Shown in pieces: positions 1 through 7,776 of a DNA stretch of 64,000 bases (positions within the stretch are counted from its first letter, which is position 1; every line of letters starts with the position of its first letter). This stretch comes from Rhodalgimonas zhirmunskyi (GTDB lineage Bacteria > Pseudomonadota > Alphaproteobacteria > Rhodobacterales > Rhodobacteraceae), in contig JANFFA010000001.1 in NCBI GenBank assembly GCA_030848925.1, positions 806,001 to 870,000 on the forward strand. Reading direction: 5' to 3'. The translations under genes and the position numbers were made by a program. Under the pieces are notes generated by a model that saw nothing but the letters and a program-made list of their open reading frames with translations, had not been told where the DNA came from and searched no databases.

Positions 1-672
1 GGCATCCTGATTACCGGCCATGTCCACGAAAGCCTGATCGGCGATTTCGGGGAATATGACGGCATGTTCGAGCGCCTGCTCGCCGGGCATGGGTTTACCT
101 TCGAAAGCTACGCCGTGGTCGATGGCGTCTTTCCCGAAAACGTCCACGCCTGCGACGGCTGGATCATCACCGGATCCAAGCATGGCGCTTACGAGGATCA
201 CCCATGGATCCCGCCGCTCGAAGCGTTCATTCGCGACGTGGCCCGCGCCCATGTTCCGATGATCGGCATCTGTTTCGGCCACCAAATCATCGCACAGGCG
301 ATGGGTGGCACGGTCGAAAAATTCTCGGGCGGCTGGGCCGTCGGCCCGCAAAGCTACGACATCGATGGCGAAAACATGATGCTCAACGCATGGCATCAGG
401 ATCAGGTGACACAGCTGCCCCCCGACACACAGGTGATCGGCGCCAACGCGTTTTGCAGCAACGCCGCGCTTCTCATCGGCGACAGTATCCTCACGATCCA
501 GCCCCACCCCGAATTTAACCGTGAATTTACCCAAGGGCTGCTCACCTATCGCGGCCCCGGCTCCGTGCCGCAGGACCAGCTGGACAAGGCGCAAGAGGCG
601 CTTTCAACCCCAACCGACAGCGCGCGTTTCGCCGACCGCATGGCGCGCTTTTTCAAAGAGCATTCGAAATGA
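1..672 (+). CDS. Class I glutamine amidotransferase (5' end outside window)
   Basis: The reading frame is open from base 1, so the gene begins upstream and at least 223 residues are visible. It is a GATase1-fold protein: the nucleophile elbow G-I-C-F-G-H-Q places the catalytic Cys at 271-273, and the Q-P-H-P-E-F motif near 500-515 supplies the His-Glu pair. The family hydrolyses glutamine or a gamma-glutamyl amide. Its stop overlaps the start of the following glutamine-synthetase-like gene (ATGA), so the two are translationally coupled. From the context (a GlnA-like ligase and an FAD amine oxidase) I infer a role in a gamma-glutamylated amine pathway, in the position of PuuD. The motif is closer to GMP-synthase-type GATases than to PuuD, so the substrate is open. 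Confidence 0.85.
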   Translation, partial: GILITGHVHESLIGDFGEYDGMFERLLAGHGFTFESYAVVDGVFPENVHACDGWIITGSKHGAYEDHPWIPPLEAFIRDVARAHVPMIGICFGHQIIAQAMGGTVEKFSGGWAVGPQSYDIDGENMMLNAWHQDQVTQLPPDTQVIGANAFCSNAALLIGDSILTIQPHPEFNREFTQGLLTYRGPGSVPQDQLDKAQEALSTPTDSARFADRMARFFKEHSK

Positions 673-2030
673 AAACCGACTGGATGGACACCCTTCCCGA
701 AGCGGCCAGCGCCTACCTCGAAAACCGCAGGCTGGACGAGGTCGAGTGCATCGTCTCGGACCTGCCCGGCATCGCCCGGGGCAAGGCGGTTCCGGCGTCG
801 AAATTCGCCCGACAGGATTACTTCCACCTGCCGGATTCGATCTTCTACCAGACCATCACCGGCGATTGGGGCGAAGCTGCCGGCGAAGAGGGCTTCATCG
901 AACGTGACATGATCCTCAAGCCCGACATGGACACCGCCACCGCCGCACCATGGACGGGCGATTGGACCCTGCAGGTGATCCACGACGCCTATGACCGCAA
1001 CGGCAAACCGATCGAATACGCGCCGCGCAACGTGCTCAAGCGGGTGGTCGATCTCTATCACAAACAGGGCTGGGAACCGGTCGTCGCCCCCGAGATGGAA
1101 TTCTATCTCGTTGCGCGCAACCTCGATCCCGCCAAGAAGATCGAGCCGATGATGGGCCGCTCCGGCCGCCCCGCCGCCGCGCGACAGGCCTATTCGATGA
1201 CCGCAGTGGATGAATTCGGCCCGGTGATCGACGACATCTACGATTTCGCCGAAGCGCAGGGCTTCGAGATCGACGGCATCACCCAGGAAGGCGGCGCCGG
1301 ACAGCTTGAAATCAACCTGCAGCACGGCGATCCGGTGAAACTGGCGGACGAGGTGTTCTACTTCAAGCGCCTCATCCGCGAGGCCGCCCTGCGCCACGAT
1401 TGCTTTGCCACCTTCATGGCCAAGCCCATCGCCGAAGAACCGGGCAGCGCCATGCACATCCACCACTCGGTGCTTGACCGCGAGGACGGGCGCAACATCT
1501 TCTCTGGCCCCCAGGGCGGCGATACCGATGCGTTCTTTCACTTCATCGCCGGGATGCAACATCACCTGCCCGCCGCGATCGCCGTGCTGGCGCCCTACGT
1601 CAATTCCTACCGCCGCTACGTGCGCGACAATGCAGCGCCAATCAATCTCGAATGGGGCCGTGACAACCGCACCACCGGCATCCGGGTTCCATTGTCCAGC
1701 CCGGCGTCGCGTCGGGTCGAAAACCGGCTGGCAGGCATGGATTGCAACCCCTACCTCGGCATCGCGGTCTCACTCGCCTGTGGCTATCTCGGCCTGATGG
1801 AAGAGAAGCGCCCCGAAAAGCAATGGAAGGGCGATGCTTACGACGGCGAAGAAGAACTGCCGCGCGAAATGGGCGCTGCGCTCGATCTCTTCGATGCATC
1901 CGAGGCACTGCACAGCGTGCTCGGCCCGGAATTCGCCCGCGTCTATTCGATTGTGAAACGCACTGAATACGAAGAATTCCTTGGTGTCATCTCGCCTTGG
2001 GAACGTGAACATCTGCTGTTGAACGTATGA
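669..2030 (+). CDS. Glutamine synthetase family protein (PuuA-like gamma-glutamyl-amine ligase)
   Basis: A 453-residue protein with the GlnA catalytic fold: a beta-grasp N-terminal part (residues about 20-110), then the catalytic domain with P-E-M-E-F (metal-binding Glu), G-A-G-Q-L-E, M-H-I-H-H-S (ATP/metal His) and the Arg-rich N-R-T-T-G-I-R-V-P segment. Members of this subfamily make gamma-glutamyl amides from glutamate, ATP and an amine such as putrescine, and do not assimilate ammonia. It overlaps the upstream amidotransferase by 4 nt and the downstream oxidoreductase by 4 nt, so all three are one operon. The predicted role is the first step of polyamine or monoamine catabolism; the exact amine cannot be read from the sequence. 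Confidence 0.88.
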   Translation: MKTDWMDTLPEAASAYLENRRLDEVECIVSDLPGIARGKAVPASKFARQDYFHLPDSIFYQTITGDWGEAAGEEGFIERDMILKPDMDTATAAPWTGDWTLQVIHDAYDRNGKPIEYAPRNVLKRVVDLYHKQGWEPVVAPEMEFYLVARNLDPAKKIEPMMGRSGRPAAARQAYSMTAVDEFGPVIDDIYDFAEAQGFEIDGITQEGGAGQLEINLQHGDPVKLADEVFYFKRLIREAALRHDCFATFMAKPIAEEPGSAMHIHHSVLDREDGRNIFSGPQGGDTDAFFHFIAGMQHHLPAAIAVLAPYVNSYRRYVRDNAAPINLEWGRDNRTTGIRVPLSSPASRRVENRLAGMDCNPYLGIAVSLACGYLGLMEEKRPEKQWKGDAYDGEEELPREMGAALDLFDASEALHSVLGPEFARVYSIVKRTEYEEFLGVISPWEREHLLLNV

Positions 2031-3328
2031 ACCTGCTCACCGCCAACGACCGCCCCGGCGAACACGCGCCCAGCTGGTACGCCGCCACGGCCAACAAGGC
2101 CCCGCGCCGCCCGATGCTCAAGGGCGAGGCGCGCGCCGACGTGGCCATCATCGGCGGCGGCTTCACCGGGCTGTCCGCCGCGCTGCACCTTGCCGAAGCC
2201 GGGTTCGACGTGGCGCTCCTGGAAGCGCATCGCGCCGGATGGGGCGCCTCCGGGCGCAATGGCGGGCAGCTTGGCTCTGGCCAACGGCAGGAACAGACCG
2301 AGATCGAACGCCTCATGGGCCGCGATGACGCCCGCCACCTATGGACCCTCGCAGAAGAGGCCAAGACGCTGGTAAAGGATCTGGTGGCCCGCCACGCCAT
2401 CGACTGCGATCTGAAACCCGGTGTGGCACATGCCTGTTTCTCGGATCGCGAAGTGGCGCATGAACACGCCTATGCCGATCATCTGGCCAAACATTACGGC
2501 TACACTGAACTGGAAAAACTCGATCGCGACGCGATGCAGGCGCTCTGCCCCTCGCCGCGCTATGTCGGCGGTACGCTCGACATGTCGGCAGGCCACCTTC
2601 ACCCGCTCAACTATGCCCTTGGCCTCGCCCGCGCAGCAGAAGCGGCAGGCGCAAAGATTTACGAGCAATCGCAAGTGCACACCGTGATCGAGGGCGACGA
2701 GGTCGAACTGCGCACCGGGGCCGGGAAGCTGCGCGCGCGCCACCTCATCCTTGCCGCCAACGGCTATCTCGGCGGGCTCAATCGCAAGGTCGCGGCGCGG
2801 GTCATGCCGATCAACAATTTCATCGCCGCCACCCCGCCGCTTGGCGACGAGGCCGCGCGCGTTCTGGCACGCGACGTGGCCGTGGCCGACAGCAAGTTCG
2901 TGGTCAACTATTTCCGCCTCTCCGACGACAAACGCCTGCTGTTCGGCGGCGGCGAAAGCTACGGCTACCGGTTTCCGGATATCGACCGCACCGTGCGCAA
3001 ACCCATGGCCGAGATCTTTCCCCATCTCGCCGATATCCCGTTCGACTATACGTGGGGCGGCACGCTGGCCATCACCCTGCGCCGCCTGCCCTACCTCGCG
3101 CGCACCGCGCCCAACATCCTCTCGGCCTCGGGCTATTCCGGCCACGGCGTCGGCACCGCGACCCATGCGGGCATGCTCATGGCCAAGGCCATCGAAGGCG
3201 ACGCCTCGGGCTTCGACACGATGTCGCGCATCCCCGTGCGCCCCTTCCCCGGCGGTGCAATGATGCGCTCACCGCTTCTGGCGCTGGCCATGACGTGGTT
3301 CTCCCTGCGCGACCGTCTCGGCGTGTGA
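2027..3328 (+). CDS. FAD-dependent oxidoreductase (DAO family, PuuB-like)
   Basis: A 433-residue DAO-superfamily flavoenzyme. The Rossmann motif V-A-I-I-G-G-G-F-T-G-L-S lies near residues 40-52, followed by the typical W-G-A-S-G-R-N-G-G-Q flavin-contact segment; the C-terminal G-Y-S-G-H-G-V-G stretch closes the FAD site. This arrangement matches gamma-glutamylputrescine oxidase and related amine oxidases. The start codon overlaps the ligase stop (ATGA), which supports a coupled three-gene operon. I infer that it oxidises the gamma-glutamyl amine made by the upstream ligase to an aldehyde. A D-amino-acid or glycine oxidase role is possible but less likely given the neighbours. Confidence 0.87.
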   Translation: MNLLTANDRPGEHAPSWYAATANKAPRRPMLKGEARADVAIIGGGFTGLSAALHLAEAGFDVALLEAHRAGWGASGRNGGQLGSGQRQEQTEIERLMGRDDARHLWTLAEEAKTLVKDLVARHAIDCDLKPGVAHACFSDREVAHEHAYADHLAKHYGYTELEKLDRDAMQALCPSPRYVGGTLDMSAGHLHPLNYALGLARAAEAAGAKIYEQSQVHTVIEGDEVELRTGAGKLRARHLILAANGYLGGLNRKVAARVMPINNFIAATPPLGDEAARVLARDVAVADSKFVVNYFRLSDDKRLLFGGGESYGYRFPDIDRTVRKPMAEIFPHLADIPFDYTWGGTLAITLRRLPYLARTAPNILSASGYSGHGVGTATHAGMLMAKAIEGDASGFDTMSRIPVRPFPGGAMMRSPLLALAMTWFSLRDRLGV

Positions 3329-3364
3329 CCAAGGCACAGCACCCGGAAAACGAAAGAACCCCCT

Positions 3365-3389
3365 CTTTCATTTTTCTCCAAATACTCCC
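3365..3389 (-). repeat. Copy 1 of dispersed intergenic motif
   Basis: Read on the minus strand, this is GAGTATTT, three bases, then GAAAAATGAAA. It lies just past the holC stop and matches two other places in the window (46834-46857 and 53071-53096). It does not form an evident hairpin. Confidence 0.6.
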
Positions 3390-3432
3390 GCCGGAGGCCC
3401 CAAACCTGCACGCACGCCACAAACCCTGAAGG

Positions 3433-3900
3433 TCAGGCGCCGCCCGCCTCGGCCTTCATCTCCCACCGACCGGACTCTTCGGACCAGTATTTCGCCGCAC
3501 ACCCCGCGTCCACCAGCGCCTTCCACTGCCCCCGCGCCGTGGCAAGAGAAAGCTGGTCATTGCCATCGAACAGAACGCAGGTCCGGTCCAGCGTCTTGAC
3601 CTCCTCGGCGCTCAACTCCGCCCCGTCCACGCTCATCAGGCAATCAGGCGCATTAGGCAGCTCCCGCCCGGTGGTCAGCAGCACGGGCTGGCGCGCATCA
3701 TGTGCCCCGCCGGCCAAGCCATGTGGCAGAAACCCGTCCTCGGGCCCTTGCCAAAGCTTCTGGTCCAGCCAATCCATCCGCTTTTCGTCGACGCCACGCA
3801 CCGCAACCTTCCAGCCACGCCCGATTGAGCGGACCAGAAGGTCAGGAAGCACCGCTTCAAGCGGGCGGCGCGTGAGGTGATAGAAAAAGACCTCGCCCAC
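3433..3900 (-). CDS. holC: DNA polymerase III subunit chi
   Basis: A chi-subunit protein of 155 residues from the GTG at 3900. The N terminus V-G-E-V-F-F-Y-H-L is the family hallmark, followed by a conserved W-L-D-Q-K-L-W region and a C-terminal W-x-L. Chi links the clamp loader (through psi) to single-strand-binding protein. I chose the GTG because the family normally begins directly at this F-Y-H-L strand and because GAAGGGTAAGG, which contains the pepA stop, sits at ribosome-binding distance; an ATG at 3930 would overlap pepA. The gene follows pepA by 7 nt, the usual pepA-holC pairing. Confidence 0.9.
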   Translation of the reverse strand: MGEVFFYHLTRRPLEAVLPDLLVRSIGRGWKVAVRGVDEKRMDWLDQKLWQGPEDGFLPHGLAGGAHDARQPVLLTTGRELPNAPDCLMSVDGAELSAEEVKTLDRTCVLFDGNDQLSLATARGQWKALVDAGCAAKYWSEESGRWEMKAEAGGA

Positions 3901-3907
3901 GCTGGCC

Positions 3908-5377
3908 TTACCCTTCGTATGCGTCGGCAATCATCCGGTTCAACGCCATCACACCCCAGCCGGTCGCCCCTTTGGGCGCATAGGCCGTGTCGGTCTTGAC
4001 CGAGGCGACCCCAGCAATATCGAGGTGGATCCAAGGCGTCTCGGGCTTGACGAAGCGTTGCAGGAACTGCGCCGCCGTGATCGAGCCTGCGGGCCGTCCG
4101 CCCACGTTCTTCATATCCGCGATGCGCGATTTCAGCATGTCGTCATAGGCCTGGCCCAGCGGCATCCGCCATGCCCCCTCGCCCTCGGCCTCGGCCGCTT
4201 TGAGGAACCCTTTGCAGAAGTCGTCGTGGTTCGAAAACACACCGGCATTCTCATGCCCCAACCCAACGACGATTGCACCGGTCAGCGTGGCCAGATCGAC
4301 CATGCCACAGGGCTTGAAGCGATCCTGCGCGTACCACATCACATCGCACAGCACCAAACGCCCTTCGGCATCGGTGTTGATCACCTCGATCGTGTCGCCC
4401 TTCATCGACGTCACCACGTCACCGGGCCGCGTTGCATTGCCCGACGGCATGTTCTCGACAAGACCGACCAGCCCCACCACGTTGGCCTTGGCCCCGCGCA
4501 GCGCCAGCGCCCGCATCACGCCCGATACGACGCCCGCGCCGCCCATGTCCATCGTCATGTCTTCCATCCCGGCGGCGGGTTTCAGCGAAATACCACCCGT
4601 ATCGAACACCACGCCCTTGCCGATCAATGCCAGCGGCGCTGCATCCTTCTCGCCGCCCTGCCACTGCATGACGACCACTTTCGACGGGCTGTCGCTGCCT
4701 TGGCCCACGGACAACAGGCTGCCCATACCAAGCTGTTCCAATGCGTGCTCTTCCAGAACCTCGACTTTCAACCCAAGGCTTTCCATCTCTTTCAAACGGT
4801 CCGCGAATGACGTGGTGGTCAGGTGATTGGCCGGCTCGTTCACAAGGTCGCGGGTAAAGAACACCCCTTCCGCCACCGCCAACGGTGCCGCACTGGCCGC
4901 TTTCACCTCTTCGGGTTTGGTGCACATCACAGTGACCTTGCCCTTCGGGTCGGCTTTGGCGGTCTTGTGCGTGTTGAATTCATAATGGCGCAGCGCAAGC
5001 CCCATGATGATCTCGTGGCTTCGCGTCACCGAACCGGCCAACAACAGCAGATCGGCCTTGCCCATCGCTTTGGCCAGCGACACACCCGCGCGCCGCGCCG
5101 TATCGGCCTGCGCCCGTTTTTCAAGCTTGACCACGTCAACCGCCTCGGCCGCCATGCCTACCGGCCATGCAAGGCTCAGGACATCGCCTTCCTTGGCCTT
5201 TTCAAACGCTTCGCCCGCGATCAGGCGCGCCACCGCGCCCTTGGTCAGCCGGTTCACACGCCGCGCGCCCGGGTCAAGCTTGCCTTCGGCACCCACGATC
5301 ACGGCCACCCGGCCCACGGCCTCGGCAATCGCGTCAAGATCGGTTTCGGAAAAGTTGAATTCAAGCTGCTCGGCCAT
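3908..5377 (-). CDS. pepA: Leucyl aminopeptidase (M17 family)
   Basis: A 489-residue cytosolic aminopeptidase. The catalytic C-terminal domain carries the M17 signature N-T-D-A-E-G-R-L (metal ligands and catalytic Arg), preceded by G-K-G-V-V-F-D-T-G-G with the catalytic Lys and a metal-binding Asp. The N-terminal macro-like domain spans about residues 1-160. M17 peptidases use two metal ions to remove N-terminal residues from peptides; E. coli PepA also binds DNA in Xer recombination, which is not implied here. It is transcribed divergently from lptF and is followed at once by holC. Confidence 0.95.
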   Translation of the reverse strand: MAEQLEFNFSETDLDAIAEAVGRVAVIVGAEGKLDPGARRVNRLTKGAVARLIAGEAFEKAKEGDVLSLAWPVGMAAEAVDVVKLEKRAQADTARRAGVSLAKAMGKADLLLLAGSVTRSHEIIMGLALRHYEFNTHKTAKADPKGKVTVMCTKPEEVKAASAAPLAVAEGVFFTRDLVNEPANHLTTTSFADRLKEMESLGLKVEVLEEHALEQLGMGSLLSVGQGSDSPSKVVVMQWQGGEKDAAPLALIGKGVVFDTGGISLKPAAGMEDMTMDMGGAGVVSGVMRALALRGAKANVVGLVGLVENMPSGNATRPGDVVTSMKGDTIEVINTDAEGRLVLCDVMWYAQDRFKPCGMVDLATLTGAIVVGLGHENAGVFSNHDDFCKGFLKAAEAEGEGAWRMPLGQAYDDMLKSRIADMKNVGGRPAGSITAAQFLQRFVKPETPWIHLDIAGVASVKTDTAYAPKGATGWGVMALNRMIADAYEG

Positions 5378-5524
5378 GGCCCGCGCCTCCGTCTGATGGC
5401 TGGTTTTGCGTCTGCCCCAATCCCTAGCGCGCGCCCGCCGATAAGGCCAGATAGCAGTTTACCCCCCAACCCGCTTTAAGATAAGGTCCACCACAATATC
5501 TTGTGTCCCGGGGGAGCGTGCGAT

Positions 5525-6682
5525 TTGGCCAGATTCGACAGATATATCCTGTCGCAACTCATGGTGTTGTTCGGATTCTTCGCTCTGGTTCTGGTGTCAA
5601 TCTACTGGATCAACAAAGCGGTGAAGCTGTTCGACGTGTTGATCGGCGAAGGTCAGACGGCGTGGATTTTCGCCGAGTTTACCGCGCTGGTCCTGCCCTC
5701 GGTGATCGCACTGGTGCTGCCCGTCGCGGGCTTTGCCGCGGCTGTCTATGTCACCAACCGCCTCAGTTCAGAAAGTGAGCTGACCGTGATGCAAGCCACC
5801 GGGTTTTCGCCGTGGCGTCTGGCCCGGCCGGTGTTTGTCTTCGGGCTGATTACGGCGGCGATGATGCTGGTCCTATTCAACTACCTTGTGCCCGCCTCTC
5901 AAGCTCAACTCGCCGAACGCGAGGTCGAGATTTCCCGAAACGTCACCGCGAAACTGCTGACCGAAGGCACCTTTCTGCACCCCGCCGACCGGATCACCTT
6001 TTACATCCGCGACATCACCCCCGAGGGCCAGTTGCGCGATGTCTTCATGTCCGATCGCCGCAGCCCCCGCGAAAGCATGACCTACACCGCGAACGAGGCC
6101 TATATCGTGCGCGATGGGGACAAGTCGAAACTGGTCATGCTCGACGGGCTGAGCCAGACCTACGAGACCACGACGGGCCTCCTCTACACCACCCATTTCG
6201 CCGATTTCGCCTTCGACATCAGCGCCCTGATCGGCAGCGAGCCCCGTGACACCTTTCGCCTCGCGCATGCCTTCACCCCCGACCTGATCAGCGCGCCCGA
6301 GCGTGTCGCCGCGCGCGCCGGCGTCAGCCTCGGAGAGGTGGTTGAAACGCTGCACATGCGCTTTGCACAGCCGCTTCTGGCACTGGCGGCGGCTCTGATC
6401 GGGTTTTCCGCGTTGCTGGTGGGCGGGTTCTCCCGCTTCGGCATCTGGAAGCAGATCGTCGGCGCGATCTTCCTTCTCGTGCTGCTCAAGCTGATCGAAG
6501 GCGTGGTGACGGAACCGGTGCGCCGCTCTCCGTCGCTGTTTCCATTGCTCTACCTTCCCGGTGTGCTGGGCCTCGGTCTTTCGGTGGGCATGCTATGGTG
6601 GTCCGCGCGTCCGCGCCGCATCCGACAGAAAGCCTTTCCGCCAGATACGCCCCCACCCGATCATGGCGGGGTGCAAGTATGA
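5525..6682 (+). CDS. lptF: LPS export ABC transporter permease LptF
   Basis: A 385-residue YjgP/YjgQ-family permease with an N-terminal membrane block (R-F-D-R-Y-I-L-S-Q-L then about three helices), a periplasmic beta-jellyroll, and three C-terminal helices. With LptG and LptB it pulls lipopolysaccharide out of the inner membrane. The start is taken as TTG at 5525, six bases after GGGGGAG, because family members begin directly at the R-F-D-R-Y segment; a TTG at 5501 adds eight residues with no homology. Its stop overlaps the lptG start (ATGA). Confidence 0.93.
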   Translation: MARFDRYILSQLMVLFGFFALVLVSIYWINKAVKLFDVLIGEGQTAWIFAEFTALVLPSVIALVLPVAGFAAAVYVTNRLSSESELTVMQATGFSPWRLARPVFVFGLITAAMMLVLFNYLVPASQAQLAEREVEISRNVTAKLLTEGTFLHPADRITFYIRDITPEGQLRDVFMSDRRSPRESMTYTANEAYIVRDGDKSKLVMLDGLSQTYETTTGLLYTTHFADFAFDISALIGSEPRDTFRLAHAFTPDLISAPERVAARAGVSLGEVVETLHMRFAQPLLALAAALIGFSALLVGGFSRFGIWKQIVGAIFLLVLLKLIEGVVTEPVRRSPSLFPLLYLPGVLGLGLSVGMLWWSARPRRIRQKAFPPDTPPPDHGGVQV

Positions 6683-7776
6683 CCCTTCACATCTATTTCG
6701 CGCGGAAGTTCTTTCTCATCTTTCTCGGGCTCTTCACGGTCTTTTTCCTGTTGCAGGCGCTTATCGACCTGATCGAAGTCTTGCGCAGGCTCAGCGATAC
6801 CGAGGCCAGCTTTTCCGACATGGTGGGGCTTACACTGCTGCGCGTGCCAGAAGGCGTGAACCAGATCCTGCCGCTGATCATGATTCTCGCAACGATCGCG
6901 CTGTTTCTCGGGTTGGCGCGCTCGTCCGAATTGGTCGTGGTACGCGCGGCGGGGCGCTCTGGCCTCGTGGCCCTGATCGCGCCCGCCGCCGTGGCGCTGT
7001 CCATCGGGTTGATTGCCGTGTCTTTCCTCAACCCGATCATCGCCGCCAGTTCAAAACGCTACCACGACCTCTACGAGACCTGGCGCAATGGCGGGGCCGA
7101 CGTGGTGTCGATCTCGTCCGAAGGCCTCTGGCTCCGGCAAGGTGGAGAGGACGGGCAAACCGTGATCCGTGCCAGCTCGGCCAATCCGCAGGCGACGGTG
7201 CTTTACAACGTGACCTTCTTTTCCTACGCGCCCAACGGCGGCCCCCTGCGCCGGATCGAGGCACGCGAGGCGCGCTTGATCACCGGCGCATGGCAATTGT
7301 CCGAGGCCAAGGTCTGGCCTCTCGGTGGGGGCATCAATTCCGAAGGGGCCGCGCAGAAATTTGATCAAATGGACGTGCCCTCGACCCTGACGCAAGACCG
7401 GATTCGCGACAGTTTCGGCGCGCCGAACGCGATTTCCATCTGGGAGCTTCCGGGCTTCATCAAGCAACTAGAACTCGCCGGCTTCTCCGCCCGCCGCCAC
7501 GCCGTCTGGTTCCAGATGGAGCTTGCCCGCCCCGTGTTTTTGACCGCGATGGTGCTGTTGGGCGCAGCCTTCACCATGCGCCATGTGCGTGCCCGTGGCA
7601 CGGGCGTGGCCGTGTTGATTTCGCTCTTGCTGGGCTTCGGCCTTTACTACATCAAGAGTTTCGCGCAGATCCTTGGCGAGAATGGCCAAATCCCGGTCTT
7701 GCTCGCGGCTTGGGCGGCCCCTGTCGCGGCACTCATGCTCGCGGTCGGATTGTTGCTGCATACGGAGGACGGATAG
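6679..7776 (+). CDS. lptG: LPS export ABC transporter permease LptG
   Basis: A 365-residue partner of LptF with the same layout: N-terminal membrane helices (T-L-H-I-Y-F-A-R-K-F-F), a periplasmic domain around residues 100-265, and a C-terminal membrane block. The ATG at 6679 overlaps the lptF stop and matches the usual family start; an in-frame ATG at 6595 would lie inside lptF and is not used. lptD begins on the base after its stop codon, so the inner-membrane permeases and the outer-membrane translocon are co-expressed. Confidence 0.94.
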   Translation: MTLHIYFARKFFLIFLGLFTVFFLLQALIDLIEVLRRLSDTEASFSDMVGLTLLRVPEGVNQILPLIMILATIALFLGLARSSELVVVRAAGRSGLVALIAPAAVALSIGLIAVSFLNPIIAASSKRYHDLYETWRNGGADVVSISSEGLWLRQGGEDGQTVIRASSANPQATVLYNVTFFSYAPNGGPLRRIEAREARLITGAWQLSEAKVWPLGGGINSEGAAQKFDQMDVPSTLTQDRIRDSFGAPNAISIWELPGFIKQLELAGFSARRHAVWFQMELARPVFLTAMVLLGAAFTMRHVRARGTGVAVLISLLLGFGLYYIKSFAQILGENGQIPVLLAAWAAPVAALMLAVGLLLHTEDG

